64,000 nt of DNA from Parasponia andersonii (lineage: Eukaryota > Streptophyta > Magnoliopsida > Rosales > Cannabaceae): contig JXTB01000163.1 of assembly GCA_002914805.1 (NCBI GenBank), positions 539,599 through 603,598 on the forward strand, written 5' to 3'. Under the pieces are notes generated by a model. That model ran no database searches, was not told where the DNA came from, and was given only the letters and a program-made list of their open reading frames with translations. This document shows, piece after piece, positions 12,837 to 26,115 of this stretch. How positions within the stretch are numbered: the stretch's first letter is position 1; every line of letters begins with the position of its first letter. Both the position numbers and the translations under genes were made by a program.

Positions 12837-13523
12837 GTAAATTTATGAATAAAAAAGTATCTAATAGAGCTATCAAATATGCTCATTTAAGTTGGGCACA
12901 TATATATTTCTTTGTTTTCTATCGTGTTAAGCACAACTTGCATTTTAGTCGTGACGTGCCTAGAGTAAAATATTACTAGCCCGACGCAACTTATTAGTTT
13001 TTTCTTTATTTGTTTTGTTTTTTTTTTTTTTGAGGGGAGCTTATTAGCTTTTGATATAAGTATACTTTCTCATCATGCCATGTCAGACCATGTTCTTAGA
13101 TATGTTAGTTTTTTTAGGCTGAAATTGACCAATTTAGTTGAGGAAATTTGATTTTATACGATAAAATTTCAAAAAAAAAATCCTGGATAGTCAGGTTCTT
13201 TTTCTTCTATTCTTTTACATCCCAAATTTATTTTAAAAAAAAATATGATTTTTAAAAATATTTTTACTATTTGATGGGTACTCAAGATAACCTTAAAAAT
13301 AATAATTTTGAATATAAAAGTAGTAATTTTTCTAAACAAATTTAGAAAGTAGTATATTTCTTGTTAAATGTTTTTAAATGATATTTTAATAATTTTTCAA
13401 TATTTTGGATTTTGTGCATGGATTTTTATAAGAGCCTAATTTAATTTGATGACTTTTTAATTTTAGGTCATTTTTTATTTACTATATAAGTATTCTGCTT
13501 TTTTACTAATTAAACATAATATT
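12837..13523. other. AT-rich intergenic DNA
   Basis: No gene is seen. It contains TTTTTCTAAA / GGTATTTTT-type words that recur across the window (13300-13900, 29460-29620, 36950-37700, 41500-41760). Confidence 0.4.
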
Positions 13524-14092
13524 GTGTTTAGTTGTGCTTTTGTATTATAACATTTAATATGATATCAAAATTTAATACAATATAGTGAGTATTATTATCT
13601 AATACAAAAAAAATCCATATTATACTACATTGCAAGATATAATTGTATAATATTGACTTCCCTTTCTTTCTATGTTCTTAATTTCTCTCCTATCACTTTA
13701 TTTTTCTTTAATTTCTTTATGATTCCTTTCTCTCACACTTTATCCTTTTTAAAAGTGGCTTTTTTAAAATACATTTTCGAAAGTAGCATTTTTCTAAAAT
13801 TAATTTTCGTAAATGGTATTTAAAAAAACCTTTTAAAGTTGTAATTTTATAGGCGGTACAGGTGGTATCTTCCTAAATAATTTTTTCAAAATGATATTTT
13901 AAATAAGCTTTCAAAAGTGGTATTTCTCAAAAATTAACCTTTAGTGCAACGTCTTAATATAATATAATGCAAAACCAAACATAATACTATGATAGAAAAA
14001 CAATACAATATATAACCCAGTACGATACATCATAACGCAATATAATACGATACATCACAATACAATATAATACAATATGACGCACCAAACGT
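13524..14092. mobile_element. Foldback element family II, copy 1
   Basis: About 570 bp. The left end reads GTTTAGTTGTGCTTTTGTATTATA; the right end, reverse complemented, reads GTTTGGTGCGTCATATTGTATTATA, so the termini are imperfect inverted repeats. The interior has a C/T-rich stretch (TTTCTCTCACACTTTATCC) and repeats of AAAGTGGTATTTTTC. A second copy with the same order of modules lies at 29238-29726 in an intron of the CYP88 pseudogene. No coding capacity. Confidence 0.55.
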
Positions 14093-14584
14093 GATCTTAA
14101 TAACATTCTATATAGTTTTTTATTTTTTCAAATTATTTAAATGTCATCAAAGACAAACTATAAAATTATAGTGAACTATTTGTTTCTAGAGTTGAGCTTG
14201 GACGCGAAAAAATGAAAAACAAGAAAAGAAAAGATAAATTAAAAATACAATTAAATATGAAAAATAATTGAAAATTATATATAAATCTCATATATATAAC
14301 ATGCTAATATGTCGCGTCTACATGCTAGCGTGCATTATTATGTTGTGCAAATAGATTGTTTCGAGTCTATAAACATGTCGTGTCGTGCTCGATTGGTTGT
14401 GCTTAACTTATGAATCTAGCATAGCTCACGTAATTGGAATAACCTACGTTTTGGTATGTTGTATTGTGTTTAAGTTGTGTTGTGCTATACTGTACCTGGA
14501 CCGGCCCAAGCTTTTTTACAACTTTAGTATCTAATTAAGTTAACATCTTTAAAATAAAAATGCACAGGTACTATTTACCTTTTT
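14093..14584. other. AT-rich intergenic DNA
   Basis: No gene or clear repeat is recognised between the family II element and the LINE remnant. Confidence 0.4.
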
Positions 14585-15345
14585 TTCTTTAGTTGAAAAG
14601 ATCCTCGAGAGAAATATTATTAATGAGCTGAAATTACATCCGCTTTTAATATATCAAACAAAACTGGTGAAATGCAAGTTCCATTCCCCGAAACAATATC
14701 AATAAATCTCAATCCTATTGACGCTAGAGTATGGGCAACTATATTCTTTTGACCAGAAATATAGCAGTATATGCCAGCTCCTACACATGAGAGAAACTCA
14801 GCAGTACCCTTAATAATGACACTATTGCTTGAATTAAACCGATACCTATTAGCTGCAATAACCACATTAATAGTATCATTTTTAACATTACAAATAAATC
14901 AAACCTCTATTACAAGCCAAAAGTAGGCCTTGGAACTCAGTCTAAAACGCAGACTCAACAGCAGCAAGCTTCCCCTATAAGAAAGCAATCACTTCTCTAA
15001 TTGAATTTGTCAAAACCACACCAAGGCTACCCAAACATAAGTCTTTGAAGAAAGCAGTGTCGGTGTTCAGTTTAAGATGGCCTGTGGCTGGCAGAACCTA
15101 TCGCAGATCTACAGCAAAGAGGGACTTCGGCTGAGATGGAGACACAATAATAGCTCCTTGATAGCTAGCTTGGACATGAAATAGCATAATCAAGGAGAAG
15201 AAGCATGATTCTCAAAAATAAATTTATTACAGGCTCCCTAGATGCTCCAACAAATGCAACAAAAAATTTTCGAACTCATCCGATGACAAAGAACATGCTA
15301 CAAAAATTAAATAAATCACCAAACATGGGGTCATAGAACTCAACC
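14585..15345 (-). pseudogene. LINE-type retroelement remnant, RNase H-like 3' part
   Basis: Minus-strand translation gives pieces typical of the C-terminal RNase H-like domain (RVT_3 type) of plant non-LTR retroelements: HLKLNTDTAFF near 15070, GVVLTNSIREVIAFL, AAVESAF and EFQGLLLAC near 14940, and GQKNIVAHTLASIGLRFIDI near 14720. The longest open part is 14865-14620. Several stops and shifts interrupt the frame. The order and strand match the zinc-binding piece at 17166-16620, so both belong to one dead LINE. Confidence 0.7.
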
Positions 15346-16619
15346 AACTTCAACTAAATGGACCTTTCTTTCTAAATCAAAAGGTGTGAATTAGGTGGGT
15401 CGCCTTACACTAAATTTTTAGGCCAACCCAACCCAACAGAGCCTCAAAACTCATCTGGGCCTGCTGTTATTGGCCTCGGATTGGGTTGGGTTGGCCCAAT
15501 TGTCCCAGATGTATTTTCTTTTATGCAATTTTTTGAAAAAAAAAAAATAAAAATTCAATGGACCTTGGGCTTTATATTTGGATAAGCTGGACTTCTTTGG
15601 AAAAAGTTAAACCAATGGTGTGGTTATGTCTGATTTGCCAATTCACACTTTTATCAATATAGGTCTCGCTTCTAAAAGGAGTAGAAGAAAATAAACTATT
15701 AGAATTTATAATACTACTCGAAACAGTGAATTATAATCAAATCCTAAAGGCTACAAAAGTAGGAAAAACCACAAAGTTGATACTTCATATTATTCATAAA
15801 TATAATTAGTTGATAAAAGTCCACAATTCCAGTCTAGAAAATGCTATATATAATCAAATATCGTCCATTAAAAAAATTTATAACAACACTATACAAAAAA
15901 AAATCCAAAAAGTGGGAGCCACAAGCCACCTGCAAAACAACATAAAAAATAGTTAACGACTGAACTTAATAATATTTAGCAATGAACTATATTACCAAGT
16001 AGCAGATCCATATTAAACAACAACTTCTACACTATTAACCAATATTAAACTAAGCCATTAGAGAATAAACATCATAATCAAATTCCAATAAAAAAAAAAA
16101 AGAAATAACAATGAACATTTCAGCTAGATTAAACTTTTAAAAGATTAAGACTAGCAAGATTACTAACATACATATCAAAAACAAATAATTAGTTAGAAGA
16201 TTTTGCAAAATACCAACATAATCACACATGAATCTCTGTTAAATAAGTTAACCACAAAGTAACATGTTAACGCATAATATTAAAAGCCATATTAATGGTA
16301 TCAATGAGACAATGAGCAAATACTTCACATATATTCATAGTTTACTGACCAAAAAATAATCTAAACAGCCACAGAATAACATATATTCACAATTGAGAGA
16401 CCATAATTGCAAATCACCACAATACATTTATCAAGCCAATACCCAAGCTAATATTTGACCAAATACTCAAGAAATTCAGTCATAAAGATAAATCACCCAA
16501 CTGATATACAAAATTATAAACTAGCGAAGCATTAAAGATAAACAATAAAACCAAACAACAGACACTTAGCTTGAAGGATGATTTTTACCTGATCAAAAGC
16601 AAACCAATAAGCTATTAAG
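15346..16619. other. Insertion or filler between two LINE pieces
   Basis: This AT-rich 1.3 kb stretch separates the LINE zinc-binding region from its RNase H region. Its left part has GGTTGGGTTGG / CCAACCCAACCC inverted words (15420-15500), possibly the end of an inserted DNA element. No open frame of note. Confidence 0.35.
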
Positions 16620-17166
16620 CTAAATCCTCCTTGAGCAGATCAAAGTGAGATCAGAAAAAAGCTCGCTACAAATTAATCTGGTTCTTTGGGAATCCACACC
16701 TACCCCCAAATAATTCACAAAAGAGGATAGAGATCTAGCTATTTTATAGCCAAATTTCACTGAATAATCACCATCGGACTCAAAAAGCCAAATTAATTTA
16801 TCCGGTTTACTCATAAAGCTAAGTGTGATTTTCTTTAAAACCTCCATATTAAAAGGCCAAAAAACCTGCTCCAAAAATTGTACATTCCAATCTCCATTGA
16901 TGATGAAATCCTGAACTCTCCAATCGGCTTGCAGATGAGCTAAAAGAGTGATAAGCTTAAAAGAAAAAGGATGAGGTACTCATGGGTCATAATATAAACG
17001 AATAAGACTTCCATCCCCTATTTCAACCTTAAATATTTTAATGAGCTCCATACCTCAAATAATACTTCTCCAAACATAAGAAGCATTATTTTCCATTTGA
17101 GTTTTTGAGATTGAAGATCTCCCAAAATATTTAGATTTGAACATAAAAGCCATCAAGTAATTTGGG
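16620..17166 (-). pseudogene. LINE-type retroelement remnant, reverse-transcriptase C-terminal and zinc-binding region
   Basis: Minus-strand translation reads FMFKSKYFGRSSIS, NASYVWRSII, a stop, then IGDGSLIRLYYDP, VQDFIINGDWNV, DKLIWLFESDGDYSVKFGYK. This order (KxxYF..., SYVWRS, GDGS, W..D, LIW...G.YSVK.GY) is characteristic of the region just after the reverse transcriptase domain of plant LINEs (zf-RVT). The longest open stretch is 16874-16620. In-frame stops show it is dead. It is cut at about 17170 by LTR sequence. Confidence 0.75.
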
Positions 17167-17174
17167 AATTGGAT

Positions 17175-17960
17175 AAGTGGTGTGTCATTAATCTACCAAA
17201 CTAATTTTCCTTTCTAGCTCTAACTAGCAAAACTTAGGATAATCCTAATTATAATATAGTATAGTGATAAGTAAAAATCTATCCTATAAGGAATTGATCT
17301 AACTAAGTTACTACTAATCCTAAGGTAAAAAGGGATTGAAAATAGAACAAAACATAAAATAGAAAATAAACAATAGTAAAATAAATAAGCTAAAAGTTCA
17401 TTCCTTATTATTAAGTAATCGTATTAATTAATGATCGGATCTTATAGTTATTTAAGTAAACTACTAACTATAGATAGTTCTTATACATACAACTACTCAT
17501 ATCTTTCCTTAGATTGTATGCTAGTTAGACAAATGTCATACCTAACCTCTTCCTATTAAATAACCAAAGTAAATACTATAATTTAATTTAACAAAATCAT
17601 TATTGTATAGAATGATATTAGATTAGTCTAGATTATAATTTCATAAATATGGAATTTAAACTAAGTTATATTTTTCACTATAATTAACTAATTAAATAAT
17701 CAAATCAACTATAGCTCTACTATCTATAAATTCAAATATAATGAATGCCTATTCAAATCCTAACATTAGAATTTTATTATGATTATCTAATAGGCAATCT
17801 AAACAAATCATGATATAATTCACAAAACAATTGAACATGGAAGAACATAATCAACTTCCAATAAACAACCAATTGTAAAAAATCTAGAAAATTAAAAACA
17901 ATTATGACTGGGACATTGAATCACCCTTAATAGAAATATGCTATAGTTGAATAAAAGCAC
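17175..17960 (-). mobile_element. Gypsy-type LTR remnant, partial copy 1
   Basis: This stretch is a diverged direct copy of 18610-19340: shared blocks include TGGTGTGTCATTAATCTACC (versus TGGTGTATCATTAAACTATC), AAGGAATTGATCTAACTAAG, TTACTACTAATCCTAAGGT and GGAAGAACATAA. The second copy extends further right to a CA end, so this one looks truncated. The likely reading direction is minus. It interrupts the LINE remnant. Confidence 0.55.
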
Positions 17961-18605
17961 AATGAGTAGTCAGGCATATCTAAAGGTTGGATAATCTCTA
18001 TTCTAATCGTCAACAACATTTGAAGAATTGTACACCACCTACTGAAGAAGAGTAACTGGACAGATATGACCAGAGGTCATCCATCGTATTACTCATTATC
18101 AAAGAATAAGTACACTAATTATAAACCTTTTGTGTATAACATTAACATGATGAATAAAAAATATCACTTTTACTTATAGAGAGTGGTCACCATCTGCTCA
18201 ATGCAGACCACACCTAATGTGTGGTCATTACTTTCTAAAAGGACTGAACAACACCTATTAAAGTGATGATCACACTAAAGGGACGTTACGCCATATACTT
18301 GATAAAAGTGATGGCTAGGTGTACCCACTTATTAAATAGCGAACACATTTAAAGTGTGTATTAAATATCGAGCACATTTAAAGTGTGGCCACCAACTGAT
18401 AAATAAAACTAAGCCTAGAAGGTGATTATCCACCTGTATTGTCTGTTCACCTATTTATAAATTAGATGATTGTCCACCCGCATTGGAATATACTCACCCC
18501 TGGGTGGTGAGGTCTCATGGATACATAGAAAGAGTCCCTGTAAATTAAAACTCATCTCGAGTGATAGTCATGGACATGTGCCTGCTAATGGCAAGTCTAG
18601 AAATC
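17961..18605. repeat. Degenerate short-period repeats with GTGGTCA words
   Basis: Words such as GTGTGGTCATTA, AGAGTGGTCACC, GAACACATTTAAAGTGTG and GAGCACATTTAAAGTGTGG recur irregularly. A similar style of repeat resumes at 19975-20170, on the other side of the LTR copy 2, as if the LTR had inserted into an older repeat tract. No gene. Confidence 0.4.
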
Positions 18606-18611
18606 GTCTGG

Positions 18612-19973
18612 TGTATCATTAAACTATCAAATTAATCCTTCCTACCTATATCTAGCAAAGCTTAGGAAAATCTTAATATTACCTAGTACAGTGAAAAATA
18701 AGGGTCAATCTCACAAGGAATTGGTTTAAATAAGTTACTACTAATCCTAAGGTGAAGGAGATTGAGAACAAGAAACTAAATAAACTACAAATAAAATAAA
18801 TAAGTCAAGGTTTCATTTTCTTTCACTAAACAATCATGTCAATTTAATTCCTAAATCTATATTCAATTATTTATCTATAAATCACAAATAGTCTATAAAT
18901 GCACAACTATCCCATTCTTTCCTTTGATTATATGCTATCTAGATAAACACTATAAAAAACCTCTTCCTATCAAATAACTTAAGCAAATACTCTAAGTTAA
19001 TTTAACAAAAGCATTAAGTTAAAAAAGATCTTACATTAATCTAGATTATAATTTTACAAATACGGAATCTAACCTATGCTATATTCATCACTATAACCAA
19101 TACCTCAAATGAGCATATCAACTATAATTTCGCTACTTATGGATTCAAATCTAACAAACATTTATTCAAACCCTAGCATTAGAATTCAATCATGTTTATC
19201 TATTTGCAAATCTAAACAAAGCAAAATATCATTCATAAAATTAATAGGCATAGAAGAACATAAACAACTTTAAATAAACAACTAATTGCATAAAATTTGA
19301 AAAATTAAAGAACATGACTAGGGCTTTGAAATCACTCCCAACCTAATCTAGGCCCTACTATAGCACATAAATAAGAATAAACAAAATACACGTCATGCTA
19401 GAATAATAAAAACTATAAAGGAAAAAGAAGAAGAATGATGATGGCAACTATGGTAGCTCCCACACTTTCCTAATCTCTCTTTAAGTTTTAGTGCACTTTT
19501 GTGACTCCTAGGTGTAAATAAATGCTTCATATCTATTGAAGAGGGTCCTATTTATAATGAAATAGATCTATGAGGTATCTAGGTTAAGTCTTGTATAAAT
19601 AAGAAGTTGTTAGCCATCAAAATTTTCAAAGTCGGTGGCAATACAGTCTTTCAATACCATGGTACTCAAGTAAGCATGCCACAATATCCAATCTCTACTT
19701 TTTTTATTTTTGACTGTCAGCACAAAGGCGCCACAGTGCTAGGAAGCCAGTGCCATAATGCCAGACTGCTGTTTTGCCTCGATTTTTAATCTTCATCTAA
19801 CTTATCTTATTTCAGTCTGTTTTTGACCCATTTTAGCACTTTTTAATTATTTAACCTCTAAAACACTTAAAAAATACAAAACAACACAAATTAGCTTAGA
19901 ATTACACAAAAACTCGCATAATAGTATGGAAAAAGAACTATCATTAAATTGTTAATTGACACCTATCATAGCC
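18612..19973 (-). mobile_element. Putative solo LTR, gypsy type, copy 2
   Basis: On the minus strand this reads TGATAGGTGTCAATTAACAA ... and ends ...GATACA, i.e. TG...CA termini, with about 1.36 kb between. No internal retrotransposon domain is attached on either side. Blocks are shared with 17175-17960. I did not find a convincing target duplication, so the exact ends are uncertain. Confidence 0.5.
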
Positions 19974-19974
19974 T

Positions 19975-20170
19975 TAAGGGCCATTTAGATCTCACTAACT
20001 GTGTCCATGTATAAGCAACCATTCGGACTTCACTAGTTATCTATGCACAAGAGACTGTCCAAACATTACCAACTGTGCGTACACAAGTGGCCATTTAGAT
20101 ATCAACAACCACTCACAAATGACTATTTAGATATTGATAGTTGTGTATGAATAAACAACCAGAAAAATTA
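19975..20170. repeat. Degenerate tandem repeat, unit about 45-50 bp
   Basis: Four or so units of the form GGCCATTTAGATxTCAxxAACTGTGTxxATGxATAAxCAACC follow each other. Units are diverged and non-coding. Confidence 0.5.
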
Positions 20171-20214
20171 ACCTAGGAGTACAAGAACATATATCTCAAG
20201 GTATATGTTACGGT

Positions 20215-21250
20215 GCAAACGTGTAATAAAACTGCAAGTGCACGGGTCGTGAACAAGTAATTTAGAGAAAGTAAGAATAAATAAAAGAAAATAAAAATAT
20301 AAATAACATACGTAAATAAAACATGAAACTATTATGCACGAATGTACTATGGACTTGATTTCTCCTAATTGCTATTATGTTTGTCAAATTAGGTAACCAT
20401 TAGACTTATTCCACTCGACTCACTAATCAAAGAATTTAATCAAATCTTGTTACCTCTTCTGAGGATCAAATGATAATATGTCTATGTACCTGAATTGATA
20501 TCCCTATCTAACCCGTTTATTTAGGCATTTATTAAGTTTAAATCCTTAAAAGGAAGTTAAGGTATTATTTACCTACCGGCTACCGGTCTCACAATAATCC
20601 AAACTCTCAAAATAATTAGCTAGGCATTGATCTCTTCCCGATCTTATTGCTATCACAATAATCCAAACTCTCTGAGTGATTATCTAGGTATTGATCTCCT
20701 CCTAGTCTCACAACTACCTAAACTATGTTTCTCAGTTGGGGTTATGAAGTTAATATCTCCTAAGTATTAAAATCACAACGTAAATTCAACTAATTTATTG
20801 GCCAAGTAAATTACAAGTAATAAGCAAACAGAATCACAAATGAATTGAAAATAGAAAACAAACAATCAATTATCAAAATAATCCCAATAAAGTATTAAAA
20901 GAGTTACATCAAATCTTAGTTTAGAAAGTCTAGCTAAACATAATAAAATCCATGGCTAATCTCAACAAAAAATTCATAAATGAAAATATGTGATGCAATA
21001 TTCCAATACAAAATTCTATAAAGATTAGAGTAAAGAGAAAGGAAAAGAAAAACTCTGGTAGAGATAAGTTGAAAGTCTTCAAATCTTCAAGAATCTTTCC
21101 CAAATCTTCTTTAAGAAATCTCTAACTTCAAGTTTTATCTCTCTAGAAACTTAGGTACCTTCTCTTGTATTTCTCTCTCCAATTCTTTATACTAGGATTT
21201 ATTACTTAAATGGGTATATATAGAGCTCCAAAAATGAGTTAATCTTGGCT
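20215..21250 (-). mobile_element. LTR-like remnant with minus-strand TATA box
   Basis: The left edge has GCAAACGTGTAATAAAACTGCAAGTGCACGGGTCG, a style common at the inner edge of plant gypsy LTRs. The right part has GGGTATATATAGAGC, which on the minus strand is a TATA box in a promoter-like setting. An internal duplication (CACAATAATCCAAACTCTC near 20590 and 20654) is present. No flanking coding region survives; ends were not resolved. Confidence 0.4.
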
Positions 21251-22480
21251 ATTGAATCAAGAAAAAGAGCTAAAATTAACCATCTAGCGAAAAAACATAA
21301 TTTAATAAAAAGGAATATGTTAAATACTCAACATTATGATTATTTCATATATGACTATCTTAGTAATAAAATTAATTCTTCCATAAAAAGGATGACTATT
21401 AGAGAATAATAAAATTTATCTCATCCAATCCAATATAAATAAAGGATAATACTTGAGGTATCAATTTTTGTACCAAATTTTTAATATCAATATATGTGAT
21501 ATGTGATTTGTCACTCCTTAATTGGTTATAATGTTTAATCTATTTGTAGTAAGTTTTAATATATCAATTAAATGATGATAATTTATATACCACATGTGTT
21601 GGTATAAAAATTGGGATATATAGTGTTATCCATAATTAAAATTATAAATATCTTTATTCTAATCTCATAGCATTAGTAACACAAATAAGATTACCACATT
21701 TTTAATGAAAATAAATCTCACTAGTAACTTACCAGTTAAAGATTAAAAATTTTAATTATTTATTATAGATAATTTAGATTATTTAACTATAATATCAATT
21801 CTCTTGTAATTCAATAGTTGAATACTAAGTTTCATAGTAATATAAATAATCATTGAATTTTGAGGGTTAAACATTCTAACAATGTAACATTAGAGGATAT
21901 AAAATATATAAGCAAATAAGAAAAATTGTAAATTTTATTTATTTTCATCAATGTTACACACTGTCTATATGTTTTACGGCACTACCTCTGACACCAATCT
22001 CTACTCAATCTATTGAGTTAATAAGCCGATTCCCACCACAAAATATATTTTTCCTTTCCTCTTTTCTTGGATACTTTATAATCTTCAAAACCCATCGCCT
22101 ACTAAAACAGAGCGAGTTGTAATGGAGTGAAGAAAATTAATTTTTACTTGTCACTCTGACCAGATATATCAAGCTATAAAATTTCTTTTGAATAAATTGA
22201 GGAAGAAGATTTTTTTTAAATTTATTTTGTCAAGTTTTCCAACTTATAATCATCACTATGATCCTCCCATTTTTTTTCCTCTTAACAAAGGGAGTAGTCT
22301 CTTTGTAATTAATTTTCCACTAAAAAAAGACTGCAAAATTAAATTTATAAAAATTAATTTTCACCCACTAAAAAAAATCCACAATTTAAAAAATGCAGTA
22401 GTTTTTATTTATGCACAGTGGAAAAAATTATTTATTTAAAAACCCTTTTAAAATGCATTTTTAAGGAAATTCCGGTCTCT
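21251..22480. other. AT-rich intergenic DNA upstream of the H-protein gene
   Basis: No gene is recognised. The composition becomes less AT-rich only at the promoter and leader of the H-protein gene (from about 22480). Confidence 0.45.
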
Positions 22481-22544
22481 GCCATTCGAGGTCTTAGGAT
22501 GAGGCTTTCGTTGCTCACCATTCATCAAAGATAAAACCAAGAAT

Positions 22545-22552
22545 CATATAAA
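22545..22552 (+). promoter_or_regulatory. Candidate TATA box of the H-protein gene
   Basis: The sequence TCATATAAACTC lies about 90 bp upstream of the ATG, leaving room for a leader of about 60 bases (AGAGAAAGATAACTC... before the start). It is the best TATA-like word in the proximal region; the transcription start is inferred. Confidence 0.4.
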
Positions 22553-22639
22553 CTCGTCTTCTCTTTGATACTTTGCCTTTAGGTTAGACTGTGAGATAAT
22601 TCCCAAGAGAAAGATAACTCATAACATACAAAGAAGAAA

Positions 22640-24007
22640 ATGGCACTGAGAATGTGGGCTTCTTCTACAGCCAGTGCTCTCAAAATCTCTTGTGCCTCCA
22701 AAGCTCATCTCTCTCCTGCATTTTCTCTCTCTAGATGCTTCTCAACTGGTATTGTTTACTTTATCTCTAATGGGTTTTCTCGACATTTTGATATTATTAT
22801 GAATCCATACCAGTTATCCACCAATATATATATTCGAAAAACAATAATGACCAATAAAAGTTGTTGCTTTTTTAAACAATATCATATCTTTTCTCATATC
22901 TTATAAAAGATATGATATTGTTTGTCGGTTTACTGTATTGTTTAAGTGTGAGTGGAAATGAAAAATGGGTAATCTTCTTTTGTTGGAAATTTTGCAGTTT
23001 TGGATGGTTTGAAGTATGCATCTTCACATGAGTGGGTGAAACATGAAGGCTCAGTGGCTACAGTTGGCATTACTGACCATGCCCAGGTCAGTATTAACCT
23101 CACTTAATCCCCTTTTTTAATGTAAATCATACTGTTTTTAAATCTTTCTTTAAATTTGTTCTGTCAAATCTGCCATTTGTAGATTTATGTTGCCAAAGAG
23201 TTCTTCACTCTATCTATTTTGGGTTACAATTACTTGGTGACAATTGGAAGAGTAGATTGAAAATGTTATATTTAAAATTAACACTTGCACACCTCAAATT
23301 TATTTTTCAGCTGGGGAAAAAAATAGACTAAATGATTATTTATTTTGTGGGAAATTGAATTTTATTACTGATTTACAGGTTGCTGCGCACTTTGGTGCTA
23401 CTTAAATGTGAAAGTACTGTATTTTTTTTAACTTGTTTGCTCAAGAAAGAAAACAACATTTCTGAAATGCTGAGTCTAAACAGATTAACAATGGAGCTTC
23501 TCAATTTTGATGTCAGCTTATACGTGAACTGTGTATTTTGCAGGACCATCTTGGAGAAGTAGTATTTGTGGATCTCCCAGAATCTGGTGGATCAGTCTCC
23601 AAAGGTGGAAGCTTTGGAGCTGTGGAGAGTGTCAAAGCAAGCAGCGATATAAATTCACCAATCTCTGGTGAAATTGTGGAGGTTAACTCTAAGCTTACAG
23701 AGAAACCTGGCTTGGTAATTCTTCCTATCTACCTCAATACATTCCCCACTTTTCCCCTGTTTTCTTTGCAACCAAACAGCACTTTTCCCATTCTCTTTGT
23801 CTTCTGGAAATGAAATCTTCATTGGTTTTTCACATTTTGCTTGTGTCACTTTTTTTTTTTCTTGGGGGTCACGTGAAGATTAACTCAAACCCATATGAAG
23901 AAGGGTGGATGATCAAGGTGAAGCCAAGTGATCCCTCAGAGTTAGAATCCTTGTTGGGTCCTAAGGAATACACAAAGTTCTGTGAGGAAGAAGATGCTGC
24001 ACATTAG
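22640..24007 (+). CDS. GDCSH: Glycine cleavage system H-protein, mitochondrial, four exons, 165 aa
   Basis: Exons: 22640-22748, 22998-23086, 23544-23714, 23879-24007, all with GT-AG introns and matching phases; total 165 residues, the usual plant precursor length. The H-protein carries the aminomethyl group on a lipoyl arm between the P, T and L proteins of glycine decarboxylase in the mitochondrial matrix, the core of photorespiration. Residues 1 to about 34 are rich in Ser, Ala and Arg without acidic residues and end RCFS, a typical mitochondrial presequence. The mature part begins [20 protein letters not shown]. The lipoylation motif [12 protein letters not shown] is intact, with the modified Lys at precursor position 97, equivalent to Lys63 of pea mature protein. 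The C-terminus ends CEEEDAAH. No lesion was seen, so it is probably functional. The nearest recognisable neighbour, a P450 pseudogene, is unrelated. Confidence 0.97.
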
Positions 24008-25502
24008 AATTCCAATATGCAGATGCAGTAATCTTGGATATATACTTTTTCTGCTCAAAAAAAAAAAAACAAAAAAAAATGTAGGGGAAAACAAATCAGG
24101 GATGTTATCTGATTTCCAGCCCCTTTAAGAATGTTGTAAGTTTCCATAATGTGCCTGCTATGTTCTTCTGAGTTTTATTCTATTGTTAGACTTTCTCTGC
24201 ATCTTCATGTAAGTAATATGTTCTTTTATTCCTCCATTTACATCCATTTCCCTTTTACTTTTCTTTGTTCGCCTACTATTGGAGCTTAGGTTTTGGGATG
24301 TTTGGATAAAATATTTTAAGAACTTTCGGCAGTTGAGGACCAGTGATAAAGAGAAAATAAAATTTTAGATGGAATATGCTAAAATGATTAATAAAATCAA
24401 AAAGAGAAATATTTACTTAATACCAGAAAAGAAATGCTAATGACTAATATGCCAAAATGGTAAGATATTAGGACCAATGGTGCCATATACCTTTTTATCT
24501 CCAACTTAATACAGTTTCATTGCTGCCAAAATTTTCATGTTTGTTCCATTTTTCCCGTTTCTATTTACTGGTCTTCATATTTGAAGACCCTTGAAGACCA
24601 GGTTCTTTTTTTTTTTTTTTTGAAAGGTGTATAAATACTCTATTTGTAATGATTACGGTGAGTGGGACAAATATCAAAAGTGAGAGATAAATAACAACTT
24701 TCAACAATAGTGGAGGGACCATAGGTTGTTTATTCAAAATACTTCTACTAAGATACAACAAAATCGCATAAATAAATAGTTAGCAACAATGAACGTTTGC
24801 TTCATTCTCCAAGAAACTTTTAGGTCATAAATGTGTATAATCGTGTAAATTATGATCTATATATCTAATAATAATCTCAATTAATTAGGATATTTTTAAG
24901 ATTAATGTCACACACTGTGACAAATAATTAAGAAAAAATAATTCGACTGACGTGACATGACGTGACATTACATAACATGCTGGAATTTTGTATGCTCTTC
25001 TGTACATTCATTAATTGTCACCCAAGAATTTACTTTAAACTTAGAAGTGTCATAGTTTAACATTTTCATATTCTTACTATTGCAAGTATCAACGGTTAAC
25101 TACTGACCCTTTTCCAAGATGGAAAAATATATCAAAGATGACCACTTTATATAGGTTCAAGAGTTTTTAACACTTCTAAGTTTCAACTACAGAGAGAACT
25201 AATTAACTCATTTATAAATAATAATCTCCATGTAGATAAAAAAGAAATGGACGGAAATGGGACCAATCTTTTCTAAAATGACTTTTCAAAGACCACTTTT
25301 TAGAATGAATTTTTAGGATTAGTAATTTTTAATATTCTCCATCAGCTAATCATAGCGGTTATCTTAAAAAATCACTACAAAAAGTAGTACTAAAAATCTC
25401 ATTTTTGCTTCAAAAGAGTCCTGTTTCCGTTCATTCCCTATATTATTAAATCAGAAGAAACAGAATGAACCATATAAAACTAATAAAGCCCAACATAAAT
25501 GT
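24008..25502. other. Intergenic DNA between convergent H-protein and CYP88 sequences
   Basis: The H-protein 3' UTR probably occupies the first 200-250 bp (T-rich, with TTTTATTC and ATTGTTAG words). The rest is AT-rich with no gene. A short GTGACATGACGTGACATTAC repeat is at 24953-24975. Confidence 0.45.
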
Positions 25503-26115
25503 TCATGTGGATGATGGTGAAGATAGCTTCTTGACTTTTGCTAGGCAGTTGTCTTTGGGCCTTGTATGAGGTAAGTATCTCACGGCACTTCTTGGATTCA
25601 GTCGTTCAAGCCTGCACTTAGGAAATTCAAAAAAGAAAATAAATAAATAAATAAGAACTATTTCCTAAATACCACAATTACATTTGTAAACTGTTTTTTG
25701 CTGAAAATTATATTTGAATCTATTCCATTCTGATGGACCTTTATAAAGAGAATGTTCTAAAATTTGAAACTTTGAAGGTATGGAAGAAACTTATCAACTG
25801 AGCTGTCTAATTTAAGCCACAATTTAGTATGAAAGCTTGCTTTTAAGGCCTAAAGACTATGAATTCAACATAACTAATTAGAAAAGACAATGAAAATCAA
25901 AGGAACTCACTCATAGTGAAGAAGAAAATAATGAAGAAACGTTGAAAGTTCAAGTTTTGCAAAATCACTTCCAGGGCACAGCCTACTTCCTGTTCCAAAG
26001 GGAATGAAAGCTCTTTCTTGGGTTGACCTTCCTAGAAATGTCCATACATGATGGATTTATAGTGTCAAATAAAAAAAAAGAACATGCTTTATAAAAATTG
26101 TACTCATATATATAT

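Noticed and set aside
14620..14865. Host gene with an RNase H-like end
   Set aside because: Flanking translation shows the usual LINE order with stops, and the zinc-binding part lies upstream on the same strand.
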